From contig JADBKX010000040.1 of assembly GCA_014894735.1 (NCBI GenBank), positions 4,328 through 9,961 on the forward strand: a stretch of DNA of 5,634 bases, in the 5' to 3' direction. The notes under the pieces were generated by a model, which saw nothing but the letters and a program-made list of their open reading frames with translations, was not told the origin of the DNA and searched no databases. Below are positions 1 to 5,634 of the stretch, piece by piece. Every line of letters starts with the position of its first letter. The first letter of the stretch is position 1. This DNA comes from Candidatus Sediminicultor sextus (GTDB lineage Bacteria > Atribacterota > Phoenicimicrobiia > Phoenicimicrobiales > Phoenicimicrobiaceae). The translations under genes were made by a program, and so were the position numbers.

Positions 1-326
1 GGGATTATTTTAAGAATACCTCGGGGAGGGTGTGCCTCAAAGTATTTTTTTCTCGCCTCTAACGTGCTAAATTTTTCTTCAATTAAAACTATCTTTAATA
101 GAGAAAAGTGGTTTTTCAATCTCTCTTCAATATTTTTGTAATTAGTGCCGTTCCCTAAAATAATTTTATTTATCTTATAAGTATTCAAACTATCTTGAAT
201 AGTTTTTGCTATCTTCTCTGCGGAGATAACTTCTCTTTGTAAAACACTCAAATTAGAACCCACCACTGCATAACCACACTTTTTGGTTCCCGGATCAATA
301 GCAATAACTATCTCTTCTTCTGGCAT
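1..326 (-). CDS. RuvX/YqgF-like RNase H-fold nuclease, partial (C-terminus beyond window)
   Basis: Only the first 108 codons are present; the frame is open to the window edge. The protein begins MPEEEIVIAIDPGTKKCGYA, with the first-strand catalytic Asp (D11) in a DPG-x3-CG motif. An ILGNGT motif follows at about residues 56-61. A segment at about 81-92 (IEEKFSTLEARK) matches the 'DERxSTLEAR' motif of the YqgF/RuvX group (pre-16S rRNA nuclease or Holliday-junction resolvase-like). The following YFEAHPPRG resembles the 'YWEDNPPRG' stretch I recall from a subgroup of these proteins. The ATG at 326 is chosen because an in-frame stop lies just upstream (345-347). AAGGAG at 341-346 precedes it by 14 bases, somewhat long; an ATT at 327-329 would be 11 bases away. 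It lies 30 bases after fdhD and is probably cotranscribed. The family is RNA/DNA processing and has no known link to formate, so the position may be incidental. Family call firm, exact role not. Confidence 0.8.
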   Translation of the reverse strand, partial: MPEEEIVIAIDPGTKKCGYAVVGSNLSVLQREVISAEKIAKTIQDSLNTYKINKIILGNGTNYKNIEERLKNHFSLLKIVLIEEKFSTLEARKKYFEAHPPRGILKII

Positions 327-356
327 AATCTGTTTCGCAACTCCTTAGGTTAAGAA

Positions 357-1136
357 CTAAATTTCTATTCGTTGGGGATGAGTATAAATATTCATCCTTC
401 TCTCTCGAACAAACCCTACTAGAGTTATACCCATTCTTTTAGCTAATTTTATAGCAAGGTCTGTCGGAGCAGCCCTGGAAATAACCATTGATAACTTTCC
501 GATAATAATCTTTTTTAATATTCCTGAAGTTATACGACAAGAAGTTAAAATTATTTTATCTTCAGTGCTAATGTCATTTACAAAGGCTTCTCCTAATATT
601 TTATCAACAGTATTATAACGGCTGATATCTTCACTAAATAATATTATAGAACCTTGTTTGTCAACCAAGGCACAGCTATGTACCCCTCCGGTCAATTTAA
701 AAAAATTAGATCTTTCCTGCATTTCAGAAATAAGAGAAGAAACCAAACCGCTACTAATTTTTAAAGAAGTATCGATAGATAGAGGGGTCTCTTTCTGTTC
801 TTCTGATTGTTGGTAACTTCCTATCCATAAATTACTATTAATGATATCTTCTGGCGATAAAGAAGCACCTTTAATTTTTATATCCATTAGGCCTTGTTTT
901 TCATCTATAATTAAAGATATAATATTTTCTTTCTTTTGTAAAATGCCTGAAGTATAAAGAAAACCCAATCCTAAATATTTATATTTTTCGGGACTGCAAT
1001 TTAAGGTGACTAACTTTTTTTTATTCAGCAAGATAGTAAAAATAGTTTCTCTTGCCACCAAATCTGAAATTTCTTCTATCTTATTTCCTTTAATTCGAGT
1101 TAAATTTACTTCTACTCCTTTTTCCTCAACAAACAA
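357..1136 (-). CDS. fdhD: Formate dehydrogenase accessory protein FdhD (divergent, lacks the cysteine loop)
   Basis: This 259-residue protein has near-normal length for FdhD, the cytoplasmic sulfurtransferase that passes sulfur from a cysteine desulfurase to the molybdenum/tungsten cofactor of formate dehydrogenase. Family motifs are visible in order: LGLGFLYTSG (55-64), TGGVHS (149-154), EDISRYNTVDKILGEA (169-184), LTSCR (197-201), ISRAAPTDLAI (219-229) and GFVRERRMNIYTHPQRI (241-257). Three things are odd. The loop that normally carries CxxC or a single Cys (SGCG-type) should fall near residues 100-112, but that stretch (NSNLWIGSYQQS) has no cysteine. The usual RHN is RYN, and the usual SGR is SCR. 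The only cysteines are C47, C155 and C200. The start is TTG at 1136, directly after the mobA stop, with AAGGAG nine bases upstream; no ATG or GTG start lies in the first dozen codons. The neighbouring formate dehydrogenase genes support the assignment; whether it still transfers sulfur is uncertain. Confidence 0.9.
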   Translation of the reverse strand: MFVEEKGVEVNLTRIKGNKIEEISDLVARETIFTILLNKKKLVTLNCSPEKYKYLGLGFLYTSGILQKKENIISLIIDEKQGLMDIKIKGASLSPEDIINSNLWIGSYQQSEEQKETPLSIDTSLKISSGLVSSLISEMQERSNFFKLTGGVHSCALVDKQGSIILFSEDISRYNTVDKILGEAFVNDISTEDKIILTSCRITSGILKKIIIGKLSMVISRAAPTDLAIKLAKRMGITLVGFVRERRMNIYTHPQRIEI

Positions 1137-1778
1137 TTATTCTGTCTCCTTCTTTTTTATTAACTCTTCTGCCTTTTTAAAATCATGTTTATAGTTCAGG
1201 TTAAAAAATGAATAAAACTTGGGATCAATTTTTTTTATCTCTTCCTCTTCAACAAATTTTATTCTCAAATAGGGAAATATTTTCCTAACCGATAGGATTC
1301 CAGATTGTATATTTTTCTCTATAATTTCTAAACAGTTTTTACTATAAATCGCACATAAAGGTTCGATATACCCTTTATTGTAGCGGGGGATGATAATATC
1401 GTTTGAATCAATCTTTTCCCTCATATATTGAAGTAATTCAACTTTCAGAAAAGGCATATCACATCCTACTACCAGATTGTATTGAGAGGTAGACGCTTTT
1501 AAACCAGAGAATACTCCCCCCAAGGGACCTCTTTGAGGAAAAACATCCTCTATTCCCCGCTTAAAATTAGGATATTTTTCCTTCGAGCCCACTATAATAA
1601 TATTTTCTTCGGTTAAATTATCGAGAGAAGTAAGTTTGGATATAACCCAATCTATTAGTGGTCTTCCCGCTAATTTCATCTGATCTTTACTTTTATTTAA
1701 ACCAACTCTGCTGCTCTTTCCTCCTGCTAATATAATCGCAGTTAAAGAAAGATTTTTTATATCTTCATTAATTTTCAT
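1137..1778 (-). CDS. mobA: Molybdenum cofactor guanylyltransferase MobA
   Basis: At 213 residues this is the usual length for MobA, which joins GMP from GTP to molybdopterin to make the guanine dinucleotide cofactor used by bacterial formate dehydrogenases. The nucleotide-binding motif LAGGKSSRVGLNK is at 17-29. RGPLGGVFSGL (83-93) and the metal-binding VVGCDMPF (103-110, D107) follow, then the substrate-side IEPLCAIY (138-145) and the C-terminal FFNLNYKHDF (191-200). The common Arg-Met-Gly of the first motif reads Arg-Val-Gly. The ATG at 1778 is the only normal start before the essential LAGG motif, and an in-frame stop sits at 1788-1790. No good ribosome site is visible: the nearest purine-rich stretch is AAGTGG about 14 bases upstream. 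It heads a second unit with fdhD, whose TTG start touches the mobA TAA. A MocA-type cytidylyltransferase is less likely, given the company of formate dehydrogenase, which uses bis-MGD. Confidence 0.93.
   Translation of the reverse strand: MKINEDIKNLSLTAIILAGGKSSRVGLNKSKDQMKLAGRPLIDWVISKLTSLDNLTEENIIIVGSKEKYPNFKRGIEDVFPQRGPLGGVFSGLKASTSQYNLVVGCDMPFLKVELLQYMREKIDSNDIIIPRYNKGYIEPLCAIYSKNCLEIIEKNIQSGILSVRKIFPYLRIKFVEEEEIKKIDPKFYSFFNLNYKHDFKKAEELIKKKETE
1146..1151 (-). promoter_or_regulatory. Ribosome binding site deciding the fdhD TTG start
   Basis: AAGGAG (inside GAAGGAGA) lies within the last codons of mobA, nine bases before a TTG at 1134-1136. The mobA stop (TAA, 1137-1139) falls between the site and the TTG, with no base separating stop and start. 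Spacing and match are ideal, so the TTG start is well supported, and translation of fdhD is probably coupled to termination on mobA. Confidence 0.8.
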
Positions 1779-1781
1779 AGT

Positions 1782-1810
1782 ATTATATCATACCACTTTG
1801 TTATTAAAAA
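1782..1810 (-). promoter_or_regulatory. Possible extended -10 promoter before mobA
   Basis: On the minus strand TGATATAAT is a perfect extended -10 (TGn plus TATAAT at 1782-1787). A weak -35 (TTTTTA, 1805-1810) sits 17 bases upstream. The difficulty is position: the hexamer ends only three bases before the mobA ATG, so normal initiation would fall on or just inside the start codon. Either the match is chance in AT-rich DNA, or the transcript is nearly leaderless. A second, weaker candidate lies further up: TATACT at 1865-1870, which would give a leader of about 80 bases. Confidence 0.3.
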
Positions 1811-1811
1811 A

Positions 1812-1886
1812 TATAGCATCATTCGTATTGCCTATCGCGTTGAAAATCAGCGTGTTGGTTATTTAGTATATGCATTAAAAAAATAG
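1812..1886 (+). pseudogene. Possible remnant of a RelE/ParE-type toxin C-terminus
   Basis: A plus-strand frame of 24 codons ends at TAG (1884-1886) and reads YSIIRIAYRVENQR followed by VGYLVYALKK. The stretch RIAYRVENQRV-x2-LVYA lines up without gaps with the last two strands of E. coli RelE as I recall it (RLVYQVIDEKV-x2-FVIS). The codons here (CGT, GCC, CGC, CAG) are also richer in GC than the surroundings. There is no recognisable toxin sequence upstream in this frame, no start codon with a ribosome site, and no antitoxin. It would be a decayed scrap at best, and chance resemblance over about 20 residues is a real possibility. Confidence 0.2.
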
Positions 1887-1916
1887 ACAAAAAGAGTTAT
1901 GGTTGTGTTTAAAAAG

Positions 1917-1971
1917 ATAATAAAAGGGGTCACATCTTATCTTAAAGAAAAGATATAACCCCTTTTATTAT
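1917..1971 (-). terminator. Rho-independent terminator after the formate dehydrogenase-channel unit
   Basis: ATAATAAAAGGGGT (1917-1930) is perfectly complementary to 1958-1971, giving a 14-base stem with a GGGGT/ACCCC core. The 27-base loop can form a further six-pair inner stem (1938-1943 with 1950-1955). Read on the minus strand, the core is followed by TTTTATTATCTTTTT. It begins 15 bases past the channel gene stop. The A-run/T-run symmetry means it could work in both directions. It separates the fdhA-channel unit from mobA-fdhD. Confidence 0.85.
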
Positions 1972-1986
1972 TTGAATAATATATTA

Positions 1987-2859
1987 TTATTTCTTGCCTC
2001 TTAAATAGACTACCCAGTACAAAGTAGAAACAAAGAAAGCACCACCTACAATGTTTCCTAAAGTCACCGGGATTAAATTATTTACAATAAATCCTCCCCA
2101 GGTGAGGTTGGCTAATTTATCGGTAAGACCAGCAGCGGCTACTACTGAAGCATTGGCTTTTAGTGCTATTCCCATAGGAACAAAATACATATTTGCCACG
2201 CTATGCTCAAATCCACTGGCAACAAAAGCCATAATAGGGAAATATATTGCCAATATCTTACCTGCTACATCCTTAGCAGCTACTGCTAACCATACCGCTA
2301 AACATACCAGCCAGTTACACAAAATAGCACGGGAAAAAGCAGCTCCCCAGCTTAGATTAACTTTTGCATTTGCAATAGCTAACGCTTTAGCTCCTACAGC
2401 AAAATCACCTGTTTTCCATAGGGATGTAGCGTACACGATCCAAACTAATAATAAGGAACCTATAAAATTGGCTATATAGACCCAAAACCAGCTGTTCAAC
2501 AGTTTTCCTACTGTTACACTGCCATTCAATGTACCTATTACAATTAAATTATTTCCGGTAAATAATTCAGCTCCAGCAATAACAACCAAAATAAGCCCTA
2601 CTGAGAAAACACTTCCAAATAGGAATTTAGTAATTCCTTCCCCTACATATTTAGCAGCATCAAAACTAACCATTGTAGCTAATTCTGAACCAAAACCAAT
2701 AAAGGCTCCTGCTAAAATTCCCAAAATAATCATTTGGAACCAGGATAAACTTGTTTTTATTTTGCCTATACCACAAAAAGCATCAGCCACAGCAGCCGGT
2801 GGATTACATGCAGGAGTAATGTCCTTTACAATCTGGATTTTTTCTTCTTCTTTATTCAT
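1987..2859 (-). CDS. Formate/nitrite transporter family channel (probable formate channel, FdhC/FocA-like)
   Basis: This 290-residue inner-membrane protein belongs to the FNT family of pentameric channels that move formate, nitrite or related small anions. Six membrane spans can be read at roughly 43-62, 79-100, 122-145, 173-195, 202-228 and 255-285. Family marks are visible: AGAELFTGNN (95-104, with T101 in the pore-lining loop), AILCNWLVCLAVW (178-190) and GFEHSVANMYFVPMGI (216-231). H219 matches the central pore histidine of FocA. The N-terminus is charged and cytoplasmic, and the end is short and basic (YLRGKK). The ATG at 2859 has AAGGAG nine bases upstream (2869-2874). It follows the formate dehydrogenase gene by 27 bases with no terminator between, so the two are surely cotranscribed, which points to formate rather than nitrite as substrate. 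Direction, uptake for oxidation or release after CO2 reduction, cannot be told from the sequence. Confidence 0.93.
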   Translation of the reverse strand: MNKEEEKIQIVKDITPACNPPAAVADAFCGIGKIKTSLSWFQMIILGILAGAFIGFGSELATMVSFDAAKYVGEGITKFLFGSVFSVGLILVVIAGAELFTGNNLIVIGTLNGSVTVGKLLNSWFWVYIANFIGSLLLVWIVYATSLWKTGDFAVGAKALAIANAKVNLSWGAAFSRAILCNWLVCLAVWLAVAAKDVAGKILAIYFPIMAFVASGFEHSVANMYFVPMGIALKANASVVAAAGLTDKLANLTWGGFIVNNLIPVTLGNIVGGAFFVSTLYWVVYLRGKK

Positions 2860-2886
2860 TTTTACTTTCTCCTTTTTGATATTTAT

Positions 2887-5580
2887 TTAGGATATTTTTT
2901 TTATTTTAATGGCACAAACCTTATATTCTGGGATCTTAGAAACAGGATCAAGAGCAGCATTTGTGAGTAAATTGGCAGCAGCTTCATTAAAATGAAAACT
3001 TATAAAGACAACTCCCTTTCCAGATTTTTCAGTAACTTGTGCCTTAGCTTTAATTTTTCCACGGCGAGAGGTTACTTCTATAAATTCTCCATCTTTAATC
3101 CTTAGTTCTTCTGCATCCTGTGGATTAATTTCCACTAATGCTTCCGGATAAATTTCGTTTAAGCCTTTAGATCTTCGCGTTATAGTCCCTGTATGGAAAT
3201 GGTATAATACTCGTCCGGTGGTAAGGAGTAAAGGATATTCCTCATCCGGTAGTTCGGCAGCCTCTTTAAATTCTACTGCTGAGAATTTTCCTTTTCCTCT
3301 GCTAAATTTATCTTTATGCAGGTATTTGGTTCCCGGATGATTAGCATCAAGACAAGGCCATTGTAATCCCTCTTTATCCAATCGGTTATAATGTATTCCT
3401 CCATAGCTGGGGGTAAGTTTAGCAATCTCTTCCATTATTTCTCCTGGATTATTATAACTCATATGGTAACCCATCTTTTCCGCTAATTCGCAGATAATCT
3501 GCCACTCTGGTTTAGATTCACCTACGGGCTCAACAGCTTTTCTAATCCTTTGAACCCTTCTTTCAGTATTAGTTATAGTCCCATCCTTCTCGGCAATACT
3601 AACTCCTGGTAAGACTACATCTGCTAATTCAGTAGTTTCAGTCATAAAGATATCAGAAACAACTAAAAATTCCGTTCTTTTCAGTGCTTCCCTAGCATGA
3701 TTTAAATCCGGGTCAGACATGGCCGGATTTTCTGCCATGATAAAAATTCCTTTAATCTTTCCGTCATAAGCAGCATTTAATATCTCTACTACGGTCAAGC
3801 CTACTCTATTGGACAATTCCACTCCCCAGGCTTTAGAAAATTTCTCCTGTATTTGAGGGTCAACAACTGCTTGGTAACCAGAATAAACATTAGGCAATGC
3901 TCCCATATCACAAGCTCCTTGTACATTACTCTGCCCACGTAAAGGATTAACTCCAACACTTTCTTTGCCTACATTCCCGGTAAGCATAGAAATATTGGCG
4001 GTAGATAAGACATTATCGGTCCCAGTGATATGCTGAGTAATCCCCATTGAATAAATAAGGGAGACGGTGGGAGCAGTAGCATAAATCCGAGCCGCTTTTC
4101 GGATATCTTCTGCTGGTACGCCAGTAATCTTTTCTACGACTTCTGGAGTATATTTAAGCACAGCTTTTTTCATTTCTTCATAGCCTTCAGTTCTCTGGGC
4201 AATAAATTCCTTATCTTCCAAACCTTCAGTAATAATGACATTCATTAATCCATTGAATAGGGCTACGTCAGTACCCGGACGTTGTCTCAACCATAAAGTA
4301 GCATACTTAACCAATTCAATCTCCCGAGGATCAGCAACAATTAATTTTGCACCATTTTTTGTAACTGCATTTTTAATTTCTAAAGCAATAATAGGATGAT
4401 TCTCGGTTGTATTCGAACCAGTTAAATAAATGGCCGAAGCATTAGCAATTTCCTTTATAGAATTAGTCATTGCACCGCTACCAAAGGCTTGGGCCAAACC
4501 AGCCACAGTTGCTGAATGGCATAAACGGGCACAATGGTCAACATTATTTGTTCCCAAAACGGCTCGCCCAAATTTCATTAAAAGATAATTCTCTTCATTG
4601 GTGCACTTGGCGGAGGAAAGAACTGCTAGGCTATCACTACCATTCTCCTTTTTAATTTGGCTAAATTTGTTACTAATCAACTGTAAGGCTTCTTCCCAGC
4701 TGGCTTTTTCAAATTTACCATTTTTCTTAATTAAAGGAGTGGTTAAACGATCATCTCGATGAATATAATCGTAGCCGAAACGCCCTTTTACACAAAGATT
4801 AATTCCATTAACGACACTATCGGTATTAGGTGTAACTTTTACTACTTTCCCATCCTTGATATTAAAATCAAAATTGCATCCACAACCACAGTAATTACAA
4901 GTGGTTTTTACTTTTTTAAATTCCCAGGCTCTACCTTTCCCTTGAGCTGCTTTATCAATAAGTGCACCAACAGGACAAACGGTAACACATTGGCCACAGG
5001 AAACACATTGAGAATATCTTAAACCAACATCTCCATCAGCAATAATTTTTGTTTGTGAACTTCGATACCCAAAATCAATGGCATGAGTCTGCTGAATTTC
5101 GTTACACATTTCTACACATCGACCACATAAGATACATTTATTTAAATCTCTTAATATAAACGGGTTACTCTCATCAAGAGGTATTTTTTTCTTTGTTCGC
5201 TCAAATCTCGATTCTTTAACTCCTAATTCATAGGCCAAATCTCCTAAATCACAGGAACCATTTTGCTCACAGGTCATACAATCTAAAGGATGACTGGCTA
5301 TCAACAACTCTAACACTATTTTACGAGCTTTAAGAACTCTTTCGCTGTGAGTATGAATTACTAATCCTTCTCTTGCAGGATATACACAAGAGGCAACTAA
5401 AGTGGGTGCACCTTCCACTTCTACTACACATACCCGGCAGGAACCAGGAGTAAATCCAAGTTCAGGCATAGCACACAGAGTAGGTATCTTAATGCCTACT
5501 TCTGTAGCAATTTCTAATATAGTTTTGCCTTCTTGTACCATTACCTCCTGTTCATCTATGGTTATTTTAACTTCCTTCAT
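2887..5580 (-). CDS. fdhA: Formate dehydrogenase catalytic (alpha) subunit, Mo/W bis-MGD, Cys-type, with NuoG-like N-terminus
   Basis: This 897-residue cytoplasmic subunit interconverts formate and CO2; no signal or Tat peptide is present. Domains in order are a [2Fe-2S] domain (about 1-80; C36, C48, C51, C65) and a His-Cys [4Fe-4S] segment (H97, C101, C104, C110). Two further [4Fe-4S] motifs follow (C149/152/155/159 and C192/195/198/202), then the molybdopterin-oxidoreductase [4Fe-4S] site (C228, C231, C235, C263, with K265). The catalytic domain carries DHCARLCHSATVAGL (348-362), and the C-terminal dinucleotide-binding domain begins around 785. The metal ligand is C354 (codon TGC, 4519-4521), with H355 beside it and R548 in LRGQSNVQGACDMG; in E. 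coli FdhF this ligand is selenocysteine. Length and domains match the alpha subunit of NAD(P)-linked or bifurcating enzymes such as the Moorella type. The ATG at 5580 has a purine-rich GAAGGAGAGG upstream, AAGGAG 11 bases away. Partner flavin subunits are not in the window. NuoG or a hydrogenase is excluded by the formate-type active site. Confidence 0.96.
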   Translation of the reverse strand: MKEVKITIDEQEVMVQEGKTILEIATEVGIKIPTLCAMPELGFTPGSCRVCVVEVEGAPTLVASCVYPAREGLVIHTHSERVLKARKIVLELLIASHPLDCMTCEQNGSCDLGDLAYELGVKESRFERTKKKIPLDESNPFILRDLNKCILCGRCVEMCNEIQQTHAIDFGYRSSQTKIIADGDVGLRYSQCVSCGQCVTVCPVGALIDKAAQGKGRAWEFKKVKTTCNYCGCGCNFDFNIKDGKVVKVTPNTDSVVNGINLCVKGRFGYDYIHRDDRLTTPLIKKNGKFEKASWEEALQLISNKFSQIKKENGSDSLAVLSSAKCTNEENYLLMKFGRAVLGTNNVDHCARLCHSATVAGLAQAFGSGAMTNSIKEIANASAIYLTGSNTTENHPIIALEIKNAVTKNGAKLIVADPREIELVKYATLWLRQRPGTDVALFNGLMNVIITEGLEDKEFIAQRTEGYEEMKKAVLKYTPEVVEKITGVPAEDIRKAARIYATAPTVSLIYSMGITQHITGTDNVLSTANISMLTGNVGKESVGVNPLRGQSNVQGACDMGALPNVYSGYQAVVDPQIQEKFSKAWGVELSNRVGLTVVEILNAAYDGKIKGIFIMAENPAMSDPDLNHAREALKRTEFLVVSDIFMTETTELADVVLPGVSIAEKDGTITNTERRVQRIRKAVEPVGESKPEWQIICELAEKMGYHMSYNNPGEIMEEIAKLTPSYGGIHYNRLDKEGLQWPCLDANHPGTKYLHKDKFSRGKGKFSAVEFKEAAELPDEEYPLLLTTGRVLYHFHTGTITRRSKGLNEIYPEALVEINPQDAEELRIKDGEFIEVTSRRGKIKAKAQVTEKSGKGVVFISFHFNEAAANLLTNAALDPVSKIPEYKVCAIKIKKIS

Positions 5581-5599
5581 TATTCATTTCCTCTCCTTC

Positions 5600-5634
5600 T
5601 TATTGTTTAACCAAAATATTATTTTTGCCTTCTA
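5600..5634 (-). CDS. Possible 3' end of an upstream gene
   Basis: From the window edge one minus-strand frame reads EGKNNILVKQ and stops at TAA (5600-5602), 19 bases before the fdhA start. The spacing and the ribosome site right after the stop look like an operon junction. In related loci the preceding gene is often a NuoF/HydB-like flavoprotein subunit, but ten residues show no recognisable motif. This rests on context only and could be non-coding. Confidence 0.25.
   Translation of the reverse strand, partial: EGKNNILVKQ

Noticed and set aside
1006..1194. Plus-strand open frame spanning the mobA-fdhD junction
   Set aside because: It is antisense to two well-supported genes, of low complexity (Phe/Ser-rich), and without a ribosome site.
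1779..1916. Molybdenum-cofactor riboswitch upstream of mobA
   Set aside because: The stretch is AT-rich with only weak possible hairpins and none of the conserved GC-rich helices expected for that riboswitch class.
2051..2479. Long plus-strand open frame opposite the channel gene
   Set aside because: It lies wholly antisense to a gene with strong FNT-family motifs, has no ribosome site and resembles no protein family; it is a shadow of the coding strand.
2893..2900. Run of eight A's (coding sense) near the end of fdhA as a slippage site
   Set aside because: It falls four codons before the stop, after the last conserved residues, so slippage would change little; such runs are expected in AT-rich DNA.
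4470..5022. Two plus-strand open frames opposite fdhA
   Set aside because: Both are antisense to the conserved active-site and Fe-S regions of formate dehydrogenase and show no family motifs.
2887..5580. Alternative reading as NADH dehydrogenase NuoG or an iron hydrogenase
   Set aside because: The N-terminal Fe-S domains are shared, but the CARLCH ligand motif and the RGQSNVQGACDMG motif are specific to formate dehydrogenases, and the H-cluster motifs are absent.
1..5634. CRISPR arrays, tRNA or rRNA genes, insertion sequences
   Set aside because: No regularly spaced repeats, tRNA-like folds, transposase motifs or flanking inverted repeats were seen by eye.

Overview
The window is AT-rich and every confident gene lies on the minus strand. 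It is a compact formate-metabolism locus, most likely from an anaerobic bacterium. The evidence is a multi-cluster, cytoplasmic-type molybdenum/tungsten formate dehydrogenase with a cysteine ligand in place of selenocysteine, a formate/nitrite-family channel, and two cofactor maturation proteins (MobA and FdhD). The low-GC, Lys/Ile/Asn-rich proteins and AAGGAG ribosome sites fit a Clostridia-like or Atribacterota-like anaerobe. The sequence alone does not fix the lineage.

In the direction of transcription (high to low coordinates), the window opens with a possible gene tail at 5634-5600. It continues with the large formate dehydrogenase catalytic subunit (5580-2887) and, 27 bases later, a formate channel (2859-1987). 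A strong stem-loop (1917-1971) then ends that unit. The 208-base gap 1779-1986 is the longest gene-free stretch. It holds the terminator, possible promoter elements for the next unit, and a short plus-strand reading frame resembling the end of a RelE/ParE toxin. The second unit is mobA (1778-1137), fdhD (1136-357, TTG start directly abutting the mobA stop) and the first 108 codons of a RuvX/YqgF-like RNase H-fold protein (326-1, running off the edge).

The genes fit one purpose. MobA adds GMP to molybdopterin to make the guanine dinucleotide cofactor, and FdhD normally passes sulfur to that cofactor before insertion. The catalytic subunit interconverts formate and CO2 and moves electrons through a chain of Fe-S clusters, probably to a NuoF/HydB-like partner encoded upstream outside the window. 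The channel moves formate across the membrane. I found no wholly new system. The points most worth a second look are an FdhD that lacks the family's cysteine loop and carries further active-site changes, the toxin-like fragment between the two units, and the odd placement of a near-perfect extended -10 only three bases before the mobA start.
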